Source: an uncultured Anaeroplasmataceae bacterium
GTDB taxonomy: Bacteria; Bacillota_I; Bacilli_A; Acholeplasmatales; Anaeroplasmataceae
DNA: 64,000 nucleotides
Direction: 5' to 3'
Assembly (NCBI GenBank): GCA_934229785.1
Contig: CAKQEA010000003.1
Coordinates: forward strand, 62,001 to 126,000
In this document: positions 54,558 through 63,797 of the stretch, piece by piece
How positions within the stretch are numbered: position 1 is the stretch's first letter
Layout: the number at the start of each line of letters is the position of its first letter
Notes under the pieces: model-generated
The model's input: only the letters and a program-made list of their open reading frames with translations
Databases searched by the model: none
Told to the model about the DNA's origin: nothing
Position numbers and translations under genes: made by a program

Positions 54558-55195
54558 TGACTGATAAAAGGAAATTGCCAATTAAGCAAATTATATCATA
54601 CCTTGTATCAATAATTTGTTTTGTGTTATGTATATTTGTTACAGTTGAGGTTATTGATTCTACAAGAAATTCAAGACCTCCACGCATCTTTGGTCTTAGT
54701 GTATCTTATGTACCTACAGGTTCGATGGAGCCTACAATTATGACAGGCGATTATGTCATGTATAAAAAAACTACCTTTAATAAGGTTAATGAAAATGATA
54801 TTATTGTCTATTATAGTAAAACTAACGATAGATATATAATACATCGTGTAATAGAAAAGAATGAAGATTATCTTATTACAAAGGGAGATAATAATGAGCT
54901 TAGTGATACTGAGCATATTACACCTGATATGGTTTATGGTAAATATATTATGACAATAAAATTATTAAGTGTATTCACTGGTGGAGTACAAAAAAATTTA
55001 ATTTATTTTGTTTTGATTTTAATTTTTATAATTATGATTATAATGCAAATAGTATCTATGGTTATAAAGACTAAAACAGAAGAAATTAACAATAAGCGTG
55101 AAGAAGATAAGAAGCTTATGTTAGAACAGCTAAAGAAAGAAATATTAGAAGAAGAGCTTAAAAAGCTTAAAGAACAAAATAAGAATGAGAAATAG
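54557..55195 (+). CDS. sipW: SipW-type signal peptidase I
   Basis: A 212-residue S26B-type signal peptidase closer to classic SipW. Helix ~10-32, catalytic Ser56 in T-G-S-M-E-P-T, His96 in I-I-H-R-V, the K-G-D-N-N-E-L-S-D box, a second helix (~145-170) and a short charged cytoplasmic tail. It should remove the special signal peptides of TasA-like proteins. The ATG overlaps the DUF2357 stop (TAATG). It is the second such peptidase in the cluster and probably has a different substrate preference. Confidence 0.9.
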   Translation: MTDKRKLPIKQIISYLVSIICFVLCIFVTVEVIDSTRNSRPPRIFGLSVSYVPTGSMEPTIMTGDYVMYKKTTFNKVNENDIIVYYSKTNDRYIIHRVIEKNEDYLITKGDNNELSDTEHITPDMVYGKYIMTIKLLSVFTGGVQKNLIYFVLILIFIIMIIMQIVSMVIKTKTEEINNKREEDKKLMLEQLKKEILEEELKKLKEQNKNEK

Positions 55196-55255
55196 TAGTT
55201 CCTTCCAAACTTAGGTAGTTTGGTAGCTTCATAAGAATTTAAAAAAATAATAAAA

Positions 55256-55308
55256 TAGGAATTAATAGCACTTCCAAAAGGAGGTAGTTACTAATTCCTA
55301 TATTTTTT
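55256..55308 (+). terminator. Terminator closing the export/assembly cluster
   Basis: TAGGAATTA-ATAGCACTTCC and GGAGGTAGTTAC-TAATTCCTA form a long imperfect hairpin followed by TATTTTTT. Confidence 0.85.
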
Positions 55309-55509
55309 GGTAAAATACTTATTTGTTATATAAAATTTTATTTTTTAAATTCTTAGGTTTTCTAGCTATTTTTGATGTGTCAACCGTTTTTATAACATAA
55401 TCAGAATTGATTATATATATAATTCTATTTCTAAAATGAGTAAAATTAGAATATCCATATGATATTCCTTATAACCTTAATATTGTTTTTAATACCTTCT
55501 AAATAGCCA

Positions 55510-55842
55510 TTGTGAAGGATTTATGTAATAAATATAATAGAGATTTTAATGAAATAAAGAAATGGTATAATAAATATATTTTAAATTGTGTTTCATTATA
55601 TAATCCAAAACCAGTAGTTGAGGTTGTGTTAAGAGGTAAATGTTAGAAAATTTGGTAATGATTTAACAAAGGATAATTCAGTTGATTGTGCATTAACAGT
55701 ATTAATACATTTAGGTTATTTAGCTTATGATGAGGATTTAAAATCTTGTTATATTCCAAATTATGAAATTAAGCAAGAATTTGAAAGAGCATTTAAAAGA
55801 CTTAATTGGAATAAAAATAAAATTGAAATAATTGAAATGTAA
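55510..55842 (+). pseudogene. Fragment of an AAA-ATPase-like/DUF1703 gene
   Basis: Closely resembles ~56623-57075 of the next gene (V-K-D-L-C-N-K-Y-N-R-D-F-N, then D-L-T-K-D-N-S-V-D-C-A-L-T-V-L-I-H-L-G-Y-L) but has stop codons at ~55645 and lost ~40 internal codons. It is a decayed partial duplicate of the downstream gene. Confidence 0.85.
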
Positions 55843-55914
55843 TTAACAAAAATCTTATTAAAAATGTTATAATAAAGCATATATAAGATGTTGTATTAAG
55901 TGAGGAGAGGTATT

Positions 55915-57501
55915 ATGTCGTTTTATTTAAATAAAAGTAATGATTTGTTTTTTGACTCTATAAATGCAGACATATATGTTGATAAAACAATGCTGATAGG
56001 TAACTGTAATAGATTAATAAGAAAACCAAATAAATTTATGTGTATTACACGTCCCCGTCGTTTTGGAAAAACAATGGCTCTATCTATGCTTAATGCTTAT
56101 TATTCAAAAGGCTGTGATTCTGCATCTTTATTTGATAAATTAAATATAGCAAGTGATAACTCATATTTAAAGCATTTAAATAAACATAATGTTATTTGGA
56201 TTGATATGGCAAGCGTATATGCAGATACTATAGATAAAAACACATTTGTTGAAAAGCTAGCAAGTGAAATAATGGATGATTTAAAACATGCATATCCTGA
56301 CATTTTAACTAATTCTTTTGATACATTAAGGAAATGCTTTAATGAACTAAATTCTAAATTAAATGAAAGATTTATTTTTTTAATAGATGAATGGGATGTT
56401 ATATTTAGAGAAGAAGAATATAATTATAAGTTATGTGATGATTATATTATGTTCTTAAGAGGATTATTTAAATCTTCAGATGTATCAGCTTGTATAGATT
56501 TAGTTTATATGACAGGAATACTTCCAATTAGAAGATATTCAACTCAATCAACCTTAAATATGTTTACTGAGTATAATATGATTAGACCAAGAGGCTTTGA
56601 GTCATTTTTAGGTTTTACTGAAGAAGAAGTTAAGGATTTATGTAAGAAGTATAATAGAGACTTTAACAAAATAAGCCAGTGGTATAATGGATATAAATTA
56701 GGTGATGTTTCATTATATAATCCAAAATCAGTTGTTGAGGCTGTTTTAAGTGGAGAATATGGGGATTATTGGACTCAAACATCAGCTATTGAAGCAGTTA
56801 CAAATTATATGAATTATGACAATGGTGCGCTTAAGGGTATTATTGCTAGGATGTTAAGTGGTGATAAAGTAAGTGTAAATGTTTCAAGATTTGATAATGA
56901 TTTAACAAAGGTTAATTCAGCAGATTCTGCATTAACAGTATTAATTCATTTAGGCTATTTAGGATTTATAAAAGGAGAAGAATTAGGCTATGGATATTGT
57001 TATATCCCAAATTATGAAATAAGACAAGAATTTGTAAATGCCATATTGGAGTTAGACTGGAAGGAAATATATAACCCTATTTCTAATTCAAAAAAATTAT
57101 ATGAAGAAACATTAAAAGGTAATGTAGAATTTATAAATAAAACATTAGATCAAAATCATAAGGATTTAGCAGGACCATTTAATAAGAATAAAGAGGATAT
57201 ATTAGGAATTATAGTAGAAATATCATACTATAATGCAAAACAATTCTATAATATAAAAAAAGAGGATACATCTATTTTAGGAAGATCTGATTTATCCTTT
57301 ATACCATATGATAATAATCATATACCATTTATAGTAGAGCTTAAGATTAATTCATCAGCTGAAGAGGCAATAGAACAAATAAAACAAAAAAAGTATTTTA
57401 ATTCACTAGGTGATTATCATGGTAAGGTATTATTACTAGGAATATCATATGATGAAAAGACATTAAAGCACTCGTCTAGGGTTCTAATAATTGAAATATA
57501 A
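55915..57501 (+). CDS. AAA-ATPase-like / PD-(D/E)XK (DUF1703) protein
   Basis: A 528-residue protein with an N-terminal AAA-ATPase-like domain (Y-V-D-K-T-M-L-I; Walker A variant R-P-R-R-F-G-K-T-M-A; Walker B F-L-I-D-E-W-D) and a C-terminal DUF1703 domain whose core resembles a PD-(D/E)XK nuclease (G-R-S-D-L...F-I-V-E-L-K-I). Such genes occur in many copies in anaerobic gut Firmicutes and Bacteroidetes, often decaying; their function is unproven. The ATG at 55915 follows GAGGAGAGG; an earlier GTG at 55900 would contain that site. A decayed copy lies directly upstream. Confidence 0.88.
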   Translation: MSFYLNKSNDLFFDSINADIYVDKTMLIGNCNRLIRKPNKFMCITRPRRFGKTMALSMLNAYYSKGCDSASLFDKLNIASDNSYLKHLNKHNVIWIDMASVYADTIDKNTFVEKLASEIMDDLKHAYPDILTNSFDTLRKCFNELNSKLNERFIFLIDEWDVIFREEEYNYKLCDDYIMFLRGLFKSSDVSACIDLVYMTGILPIRRYSTQSTLNMFTEYNMIRPRGFESFLGFTEEEVKDLCKKYNRDFNKISQWYNGYKLGDVSLYNPKSVVEAVLSGEYGDYWTQTSAIEAVTNYMNYDNGALKGIIARMLSGDKVSVNVSRFDNDLTKVNSADSALTVLIHLGYLGFIKGEELGYGYCYIPNYEIRQEFVNAILELDWKEIYNPISNSKKLYEETLKGNVEFINKTLDQNHKDLAGPFNKNKEDILGIIVEISYYNAKQFYNIKKEDTSILGRSDLSFIPYDNNHIPFIVELKINSSAEEAIEQIKQKKYFNSLGDYHGKVLLLGISYDEKTLKHSSRVLIIEI

Positions 57502-57507
57502 TTGATT

Positions 57508-57534
57508 GGAGTAACTGTTATGTTACTCCTTTTA
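57508..57534 (+). terminator. Rho-independent terminator
   Basis: GGAGTAAC-TGTTAT-GTTACTCC followed by TTTT. Confidence 0.85.
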
Positions 57535-57597
57535 AATATGTTAAAAAAATATTTTGAAAAGTTCGTTAACTACAGATGAAAAAATTTAAAAAAATTA

Positions 57598-57626
57598 TTG
57601 ACTCCAACAATTCTGTTTGCTATAAT
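57598..57626 (+). promoter_or_regulatory. Promoter of rplKA
   Basis: TTGACT (57598-57603), 17-base spacer, TATAAT (57621-57626). Confidence 0.88.
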
Positions 57627-57713
57627 GTAAAAGTACGTGTATGTATGTACACTGGAGTGGGAGGACATTATGTGTCTGTTTAACCACATCATTGAAAGAA
57701 GGAGGAAATGATC

Positions 57714-58139
57714 ATGGCAAAGAAAGTTGTAAAAGAAGTTAAATTACAAATCCAAGCCGGCAAAGCAAATCCAGCTCCACCAGTAGGTCCAGCACTAGGA
57801 CAGGCAGGTGTAAATATTCCAGGATTCTGTTCTCAATTCAATGAACAAACAAAGGACAAGATGGGATATACATTGCCAGTTGTTATCTCAGTTTATGAAG
57901 ACCGTTCATTTACATTCGTTGTAAAGACTCCACCAGCTTCTGATTTATTATTAAAGGCTTGCGGAATTGAAAAAGGTTCTGAAAATTCTAAGAAGCACAC
58001 TGTTGCAAAGATTTCTAGACAGAAATTAAGAGAAATTGGAGAAATGAAGATGCCTGACTTAAACGCTAATGACGTTGAAGCAGCTGCAAATATTATTGCA
58101 GGTACTGCACGTAATATGGGTATCGTAGTTGAAGACTAA
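57714..58139 (+). CDS. rplK: 50S ribosomal protein L11
   Basis: A 141-residue L11: [29 protein letters not shown]. It forms the GTPase-associated stalk base with 23S rRNA and is needed for RelA/stringent activation. The ATG at 57714 is eight bases after AAGGAGG; an ATG at 57708 would be too close. The usual secE-nusG genes are not upstream. Confidence 0.97.
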   Translation: MAKKVVKEVKLQIQAGKANPAPPVGPALGQAGVNIPGFCSQFNEQTKDKMGYTLPVVISVYEDRSFTFVVKTPPASDLLLKACGIEKGSENSKKHTVAKISRQKLREIGEMKMPDLNANDVEAAANIIAGTARNMGIVVED

Positions 58140-58149
58140 TTTTTTTCAG

Positions 58150-58215
58150 GTTGTGATAAAACGACCTAAACTTGTGGGAGGAATACTTCCCGCTAATACC
58201 ACATTTTAGGAGGAA
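58150..58215 (+). promoter_or_regulatory. L11-L1 intergenic stem, possible L1 control site
   Basis: GTGGGAGG-AATA-CTTCCCGC and flanking ACCAC segments fold into a hairpin just before the rplA ribosome binding site. Similar elements between rplK and rplA act as L1 targets in other bacteria; here this is an inference. Confidence 0.5.
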
Positions 58216-58219
58216 TAAT

Positions 58220-58912
58220 ATGAAGAGAGGAAAGAAATACGTTGAAGCAGCTAAGCTTGTAGATTCAACAAAGATTTATGCAGCTATTGAAGCATTAGAT
58301 TTAGCTTGCAAAACTTCTACAGCTAAGTTTGATGCATCTGTTGATGTTGCATTCCGTTTAAATATTGATCCACGTAAGGCAGAGCAAAACATTCGTGGTG
58401 CTATCGTACTACCTAATGGTACTGGTAAGACTCGTAAAGTTTTAGTATTATGCCGTGGAGCAAAGCAAACAGAAGCTACAGAAGCTGGTGCTGATTATGT
58501 TGGTGAAACAGAGTTAATCAATAAGATTGCACAAGGTTGGTTTGATTTTGACGTTATCGTTGCTACACCAGATATGATGGGTCAATTAGGTAAATTAGGC
58601 CGTATCTTAGGACCTAAGGGCTTAATGCCAAATCCAAAGACTGGTACAGTAACTATGAATGTAGCACAAGCAGTTAAGGAAATTAAAGCAGGTAAGGTTG
58701 AATATCGTCCTGATAAGGTAGGTAACATTCAGTTAACTATTGGTAAGGTATCATTTGGCGCTGAAAAGCTTTTAGCTAACTTAAAGACTGTATATGATGC
58801 TATCATGAAAGCTCGTCCTTCAACAGTTAAGGGAACTTATATTAAGAATGTATCAGTTGCATCTACTATGGGTCCTGGTGTTAAGGTTGACGCTGATTCT
58901 ATTGCTAAGTAA
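58220..58912 (+). CDS. rplA: 50S ribosomal protein L1
   Basis: A 230-residue L1 starting M-K-R-G-K-K-Y and containing [20 protein letters not shown]. It forms the mobile L1 stalk at the E site. TAGGAGG precedes the ATG at 58220; the longer frame from 58172 reads through the intergenic hairpin. Confidence 0.97.
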   Translation: MKRGKKYVEAAKLVDSTKIYAAIEALDLACKTSTAKFDASVDVAFRLNIDPRKAEQNIRGAIVLPNGTGKTRKVLVLCRGAKQTEATEAGADYVGETELINKIAQGWFDFDVIVATPDMMGQLGKLGRILGPKGLMPNPKTGTVTMNVAQAVKEIKAGKVEYRPDKVGNIQLTIGKVSFGAEKLLANLKTVYDAIMKARPSTVKGTYIKNVSVASTMGPGVKVDADSIAK

Positions 58913-58917
58913 TTTAA

Positions 58918-59039
58918 TAATTACCGAAGACAGTAGGTGGGTTATAAAACCCTTAATTTCTACCGAGGAATAGAAAAGATTTTGAAATCTTCTTTTACTC
59001 TTTGGTAGAAGAAGATTTTTTCATTATAATAACGGAGGT
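58918..59039 (+). promoter_or_regulatory. L10 leader with attenuator
   Basis: ACCGAAGACAGTAGGTG (58923 on) and CTTAATTTCTACCGAGG (to 58968) are the conserved arms of the ribosomal L10(L12)4 leader. They are followed by a hairpin GAAATCTTCTTTTAC/GTAGAAGAAGATTTTTTC (58984-59022) that looks like a terminator. Excess L10-L7/L12 should bind here and reduce rplJL expression. Confidence 0.88.
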
Positions 59040-59045
59040 GTAAAA

Positions 59046-59543
59046 ATGAAAGAAGTCATTTTGGCAAAACAGAATGAGGTTGCACAGGTTGCTGAAAAAA
59101 TTAAGAATTCTGCAGCATTTGTAGCATTCAAGTATCAAGGAATGACAGTTGCTCAAATGCAAACATTACGTAGAGAAATGCGTGCTAATGGCTGTGAGGT
59201 TGCAGTTATTAAGAATAATATTTCTAGACGTGCTGCTACAGAGTGTGGTTATGAAGCATTAACTGATATATTATCAGGACCAGTTGCTCTAGCATTTGCT
59301 GCAAGTGATGTTGTTGCCCCAGCTAAGATTTTATTCAAGGCTGCAGGTGCTGAAAACAGCAAAGTTGAAGTATTAAAAGGTGTTGTTGATGGAGATATTT
59401 TCAGTTTCGATCAATTAAAGGAATTATCAACATTACCATCTTACGAAACATTATTGACTCAGTTAGCTGCTGGTATGTTAGGAACTGTTTCTCAGTTAGC
59501 TATCGGTTTAAATATGTTAGTTGAAAAAGGACAAGAAGCCTAA
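59046..59543 (+). CDS. rplJ: 50S ribosomal protein L10
   Basis: A 165-residue L10 with the N-terminal rRNA-binding domain (F-K-Y-Q-G-M-T-V, R-R-E-M-R, N-N-I-S-R-R-A) and the C-terminal helix that holds L7/L12 dimers. The L10 leader is directly upstream and rplL directly downstream. Confidence 0.97.
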   Translation: MKEVILAKQNEVAQVAEKIKNSAAFVAFKYQGMTVAQMQTLRREMRANGCEVAVIKNNISRRAATECGYEALTDILSGPVALAFAASDVVAPAKILFKAAGAENSKVEVLKGVVDGDIFSFDQLKELSTLPSYETLLTQLAAGMLGTVSQLAIGLNMLVEKGQEA

Positions 59544-59576
59544 TTATTAAAAATTATTATACGGAGGAAAATTAAA

Positions 59577-59948
59577 ATGGCTAAATTAACTAAAGAAGTA
59601 TTTATTGAATCATTAAAAGAAATGACTATCCTTGAAATAAAGGAATTAGTAGACGCTATGAAGGAAGAATTCGGTATTGACCCAACTGCAGTTGCTGCTG
59701 CTCCTGCTGCTGGTGCTGCTGCAGCTGCTGCTGAACAAACTGAATTTGATGTTATCTTAGCTAACGCTGGTGCTGCAAAGCTTGGTGTTATCAAAGTTGT
59801 TAAGGAAGTAACTGGTTTAGGATTAAAGGAATCTAAGGAATTAGTTGATGGCGCACCAAAGCCTGTTAAGGAGAAGGTTTCTAAGGCTGAAGCTGAAGAA
59901 TTAAAGGCTAAGTTAGAAGCTGCTGGTGCAACTGTTGAAATTAAGTAA
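59577..59948 (+). CDS. rplL: 50S ribosomal protein L7/L12
   Basis: A 123-residue L7/L12: N-terminal dimerisation domain (residues 1-35), Ala-rich hinge ([13 protein letters not shown]) and C-terminal factor-binding domain with [15 protein letters not shown]. Present in several copies per ribosome, it recruits translational GTPases. ACGGAGG precedes the start. Confidence 0.98.
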   Translation: MAKLTKEVFIESLKEMTILEIKELVDAMKEEFGIDPTAVAAAPAAGAAAAAAEQTEFDVILANAGAAKLGVIKVVKEVTGLGLKESKELVDGAPKPVKEKVSKAEAEELKAKLEAAGATVEIK

Positions 59949-59972
59949 TTTTAAAATTACGGATGAAAAATT

Positions 59973-60000
59973 GGCTTAAGTTTTTACTTAAGCCTTTTTT
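59973..60000 (+). terminator. Terminator of rplJL
   Basis: GGCTTAAG-TTTTTA-CTTAAGCC followed by six T. Confidence 0.95.
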
Positions 60001-60011
60001 AATAATTAATT

Positions 60012-60617
60012 ATGGAAAATCATCATTATTATTCAAAAACTCAGGATGATTTAATTTCTGAACCAAAAACATTTACTTTTAATTATAAAGACAATCAATT
60101 TAAATTTCACACTGATCATGGAGTTTTCTCAAAAGATTATATTGATTATGGATCATTTGTTATGTTAAATAGTTTTGTTCCTAACAATATAAAACTTCCT
60201 ATTTTAGATATGGGTGCTGGTTATGGTCCTATAGGTATTGTCGTATCTCGTTTATATGATAAGGAAGTAATTATGTGTGAAATTAATGAAAGAGCATATC
60301 TTTTAAATAAGCAAAATATTTTAGAAAATAAAGCCTTAAAGGCTAAAGTATTTCACAGTGACTTATATGAATGTGTTGAAAATTTAAAATTTTCATCAGT
60401 TATTACTAATCCACCAATTAGAGCTGGTAAGCAGGTTGTATATGCTATATATGATGGTGCATATTTGCATCTTGAAGTTGGTGGCGAGCTTTGGGTTGTA
60501 ATTCAAAAGAAACAAGGAGCTCCTTCATCTAGGGATCATTTACTTGAGGTGTTTGGCAATTGTGAAATTGTTAAAAAGGATAGAGGCTATTATATTCTAA
60601 AGTCAGTTAAAAAATAA
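60012..60617 (+). CDS. RsmC-like class I methyltransferase
   Basis: A 201-residue SAM-dependent methyltransferase of the RsmC/YbxB type. Motif I is L-D-M-G-A-G-Y-G-P-I-G, the acidic residue C-E-I-N lies after strand 2, and motif IV is T-N-P-P-I-R-A-G-K. The family methylates the exocyclic amine of guanine in 16S rRNA. Position right after rplL is conserved in many Firmicutes (ybxB next to rplL). No ribosome binding site is visible close to the start, so read-through of the rplL transcript is possible. Confidence 0.9.
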   Translation: MENHHYYSKTQDDLISEPKTFTFNYKDNQFKFHTDHGVFSKDYIDYGSFVMLNSFVPNNIKLPILDMGAGYGPIGIVVSRLYDKEVIMCEINERAYLLNKQNILENKALKAKVFHSDLYECVENLKFSSVITNPPIRAGKQVVYAIYDGAYLHLEVGGELWVVIQKKQGAPSSRDHLLEVFGNCEIVKKDRGYYILKSVKK

Positions 60618-60645
60618 TTTTATTTATTATAAAAATTAATTCCCT

Positions 60646-61290
60646 TTAATCTAAGGGGATTTTTTTTCTTTCTTTTTTTAAAGTGTATATTCCAATCATT
60701 AGTTCAAATATTATTATTGGATATACTGCTAATCTTTCTAAAATTGCTAGAATTTGCGTTTTATTTATTATTGATGTATAAAATATTGTCATACTTGAAA
60801 TAATGCCTATAATACCTAAAAAAATGCCCAAGCCTTTAAAAAATTTAGCTTTTTCATTTAGAAATATCATTGTTAAAATTACACATAAATTTCCACCTAT
60901 AAAAACAAATGCTGTGGATATTTCATGCATCCCTAGGTAATCCTTGCCTCCATGAAAGATGGCAACTAAAATAGAACCTATTGCCACTAATAAAGCGAGT
61001 GCAATTCCAAATGGTCTAAATTTTCTTTTTAAATAATTTTTCAAAAAAAATGTGTAGCTTAAAAAGAATAGAACACCAGAAATTATTAAGGCTAGGTTCA
61101 TTAACAATGCTAATGGTGAAAATGTTGATGTTATATTATGCCATAACATGCCATTTGGTAAGGCAAGCTCACTGATTGTATTATAGATATAGCCTCTATA
61201 TGAGGCCTCACATCGGCTTATTGTTATAAATTCTGATATTAGATAAAATAAACTTGAAATTATAAATAATATTGATGCTATTTTTTTCAA
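60646..61290 (-). CDS. DUF998 family membrane protein
   Basis: A 214-residue integral membrane protein with about six helices. Y-N-T-I-S-E-L-A-L-P-N-G near residue 40 and L-G-M-H-E-I-S-T-A-F-V-F in the middle are typical of DUF998. The family function is unknown. It is convergent with the methyltransferase and its start lies ~140 bases from the divergent MarR gene, so the two could share a control region. Confidence 0.78.
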   Translation of the reverse strand: MKKIASILFIISSLFYLISEFITISRCEASYRGYIYNTISELALPNGMLWHNITSTFSPLALLMNLALIISGVLFFLSYTFFLKNYLKRKFRPFGIALALLVAIGSILVAIFHGGKDYLGMHEISTAFVFIGGNLCVILTMIFLNEKAKFFKGLGIFLGIIGIISSMTIFYTSIINKTQILAILERLAVYPIIIFELMIGIYTLKKERKKIPLD

Positions 61291-61428
61291 GCTAAAACCT
61301 CCATCATAACTTATTATGGTGGTGTTTTTTTTATCTATTCATTTTTTTAAATAGTAATGAAATTTTTTCTTTACATATTATTATTTTTATGATAATATTG
61401 TTCATAAAGTGAACAAAAGGAGAATGCT

Positions 61429-61848
61429 ATGATTGAAGAGGATTTATTAAATGCTTGGTTAAAAATGTCTGTTTGTATTAAGGGTAATAGAATATTAAAT
61501 GAATTATCTTTTAATGAAATAACAATTTTAAATGCTTTAAATGGCGATGATTTAACTTTTAAAATGATCTTAGAGAAAACTAAAATGTTAAAGTCACAGC
61601 TTAATAGAGTTTTGAATGCTTTAATTAATAAGAAAATGGTTATTTCTTATGCAAATAGTAATGATAAAAGAAGTGTAATTTATTCTTTAAATAATCAAAA
61701 TAGAAAAGTTTATGATGATGAGCATAAAAGAGTATTGATGATTATGAATTCAATAAAAAACACATTAGGTGAAGAAGAAACTAAAAGATTGGCTCTTGAT
61801 ATTGAGCGTGCTACTGATATTGTTAATAAAATTGGAGGAAGTATATGA
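61429..61848 (+). CDS. MarR-family transcriptional regulator
   Basis: A 139-residue winged-helix regulator: L-S-F-N-E-I-T-I-L-N-A-L (helix 2), L-K-S-Q-L-N-R-V-L-N-A-L-I-N-K-K-M-V recognition helix and the wing with S-N-D-K-R-S-V-I-Y. It starts after AAAGGAGA and overlaps the DegV gene by four bases. It probably senses a small ligand and controls itself, degV and perhaps the divergent DUF998 gene; TTCATAAAGTGAAC just upstream is a candidate operator. Confidence 0.85.
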   Translation: MIEEDLLNAWLKMSVCIKGNRILNELSFNEITILNALNGDDLTFKMILEKTKMLKSQLNRVLNALINKKMVISYANSNDKRSVIYSLNNQNRKVYDDEHKRVLMIMNSIKNTLGEEETKRLALDIERATDIVNKIGGSI

Positions 61849-62687
61849 AAATTGGTATTGTTACAGATTCGGCTTGTGATTTAAGCTATGAAAGACAAAG
61901 AAAATTAAATATTAGTGTTTTACCACTTAAGGTTATATTTTCTGATGGTGAATATAGAGATGGTGTGGATTTGAAAAATGAGGAGTTCTTTTTAAAACTA
62001 ATTGAAAATCAAGAATTTCCTCACACATCACAAATTACACCATTTGAGTATGAAGAGGTATTTGATGATTTATTAAAGGAATATGATGAGATAATATGTA
62101 TTACGTTATCTAAAAAAGTATCTGGTTGTTTTCAAAGTGCAACTATTGCTGCTAAGGAATTTGGTGATAAGGTTCATGTTGTAGATAGTGAAAATGTTTG
62201 TATTGGTGAAGGTGTTTTAGTTGAGCTATGTTGTTCTTTAAGAGATTTAAACAAGAATTGTAAAGAGATTGTTAGTATTTTAAATGAAAAGAAGAAAAAA
62301 ATTAGAGTGTTGGCATTACTTGATACCTTGGAGTATTTAAAAAAAGGTGGAAGAATTAATGCTGCTACTGCTTTTATTGGTAATATGCTTGCGATAAAGC
62401 CTGTTATTTCAGTGGAGGATGGTAGGATAAAATTAAAGGGTAAGGCTAGAGGTTCTAAAAATGGTGGAAATAAACTAAGAGAATATATATTATCAGGTAA
62501 TGGAATAGATTTTAGTTTTCCTACTTCTTTAGCATATAGTGGTTTAAATGATACCTTACTTTTAAAATATCTTAGTGATCATAATGATTTATATGGCGAT
62601 CATAAAATTCCTATTTATTGTATCGGTTCAACAATAGGAGCGCATGTTGGTCCGGGTGCTATTGCGGTTGCTTTTTTTGAAAAATAA
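61845..62687 (+). CDS. DegV family fatty-acid-binding protein
   Basis: A 280-residue DegV protein (FakB-like). I-V-T-D-S-A-C-D-L near the N-terminus, T-S-Q-I-T-P at ~65, and C-I-T-L-S-K-K-V-S-G-C-F-Q-S-A are the ligand-binding motifs; L-E-Y-L-K-K-G-G-R-I lies in the middle. FakB proteins present fatty acids to the kinase FakA for phospholipid synthesis. FakA is not visible here. Translationally coupled to the MarR regulator. Confidence 0.9.
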   Translation: MKIGIVTDSACDLSYERQRKLNISVLPLKVIFSDGEYRDGVDLKNEEFFLKLIENQEFPHTSQITPFEYEEVFDDLLKEYDEIICITLSKKVSGCFQSATIAAKEFGDKVHVVDSENVCIGEGVLVELCCSLRDLNKNCKEIVSILNEKKKKIRVLALLDTLEYLKKGGRINAATAFIGNMLAIKPVISVEDGRIKLKGKARGSKNGGNKLREYILSGNGIDFSFPTSLAYSGLNDTLLLKYLSDHNDLYGDHKIPIYCIGSTIGAHVGPGAIAVAFFEK

Positions 62688-62761
62688 GAATAATCACATT
62701 ATTTTTCCATAAAATTATATTATAATTAAAAAATAATAAATTTAATGGAAGGGATTTTAAT

Positions 62762-63715
62762 ATGTGTACAGCAGCATCTTTTAAAAATAATTATTTTGGT
62801 AGAAATTTAGACTACGAATTTTCTTATGGTGAAAAAATCACTATAGTTCCTAGACATTATAGATATAATTTTAAGTATTTGGGCTGTAATGATAATCATT
62901 ATGCAATTATTGGAGTTGCTCATATTGATGATAATTATCCATTGTTTTATGATGGTATGAATGAATGTGGACTTGCTATGGCAGGACTTAATTTTGTTGG
63001 TAATGCTTTTTATAATGATTTTGATGATAAAAAGAATAATGTTTGTCAATATGAGTTAATTTCTTATATTTTAGCAACCTGTAAAAATGTTTTAGAGGTT
63101 ATAGATAAATTTAAATGTATTAATATTTGTAATACTATGTATAAAAATTATCCTAATGCTTCACTTCATTGGATAATTAAAGATAATAGTAGATGTATTG
63201 TAGTTGAAGCTATGAAGGATGGATTGTTTATTTATGATAACAAGGTTAAAGCTTTAACTAATAATCCACCATTTACATATCAGCTAGAAGCTTTAAAAAA
63301 ATATTGTATGCTAACAAATGACGAACCAACTAATAATTTTAGCTTTGATAATCCTTTTTATAGTAGAGGAATGGGTGCAATAGGATTGCCTGGTGATTTA
63401 TCAAGCCAATCTAGATTTGTTAGAGTTGCATTTACATCATATTTTTCTAAGGCAAATGATGATGAAATATCTAATGTCAATCAGCTTTTTCATATTCTAG
63501 AATCAGTATATCAGCAAAGAGGATGCTGTAAGGTTAATGATGGATATGAGATTACAATTTATACATCCTGTATGAATTTAAGTGAAGGTATTTATTATTA
63601 TAAAACATATGATAATACTCAAATTAATGCTGTTGGTTTAAATAATGTTAATTTAAATACTGATAATTTATATTTGTATGAAATGAAAAAATGCGAGTTT
63701 AAGTTTCAAAATTGA
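62762..63715 (+). CDS. Choloylglycine hydrolase (bile salt hydrolase / penicillin acylase family)
   Basis: A 317-residue Ntn-hydrolase. Removal of Met exposes the catalytic Cys2 (M-C-T-A-A-S-F). F-G-R-N-L-D-Y-E supplies the conserved Arg and Asp, A-M-A-G-L-N-F and N-N-P-P-F-T-Y-Q give the Asn residues, and S-R-F-V-R supplies the final Arg. This pattern fits bile salt hydrolases, which release taurine or glycine from conjugated bile salts. The extended P-L-F-Y-D-G-M-N-E-C-G-L matches the family. Preceding GGAAGGG lies at the usual distance. It supports a gut origin. Penicillin V acylase activity cannot be excluded from sequence alone. Confidence 0.92.
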   Translation: MCTAASFKNNYFGRNLDYEFSYGEKITIVPRHYRYNFKYLGCNDNHYAIIGVAHIDDNYPLFYDGMNECGLAMAGLNFVGNAFYNDFDDKKNNVCQYELISYILATCKNVLEVIDKFKCINICNTMYKNYPNASLHWIIKDNSRCIVVEAMKDGLFIYDNKVKALTNNPPFTYQLEALKKYCMLTNDEPTNNFSFDNPFYSRGMGAIGLPGDLSSQSRFVRVAFTSYFSKANDDEISNVNQLFHILESVYQQRGCCKVNDGYEITIYTSCMNLSEGIYYYKTYDNTQINAVGLNNVNLNTDNLYLYEMKKCEFKFQN

Positions 63716-63750
63716 AGACACTACTATAATCATTCAATCAAAGCTTAAAA

Positions 63751-63785
63751 AAGGTTACTAACAATAGAGTTGGTAACCTTTTTTT
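63751..63785. terminator. Bidirectional terminator
   Basis: AAGGTTACTAAC-AATAGA-GTTGGTAACCTT with A-run before and T-run after, between convergent genes. Confidence 0.92.
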
Positions 63786-63797
63786 GAAAATATTAAA

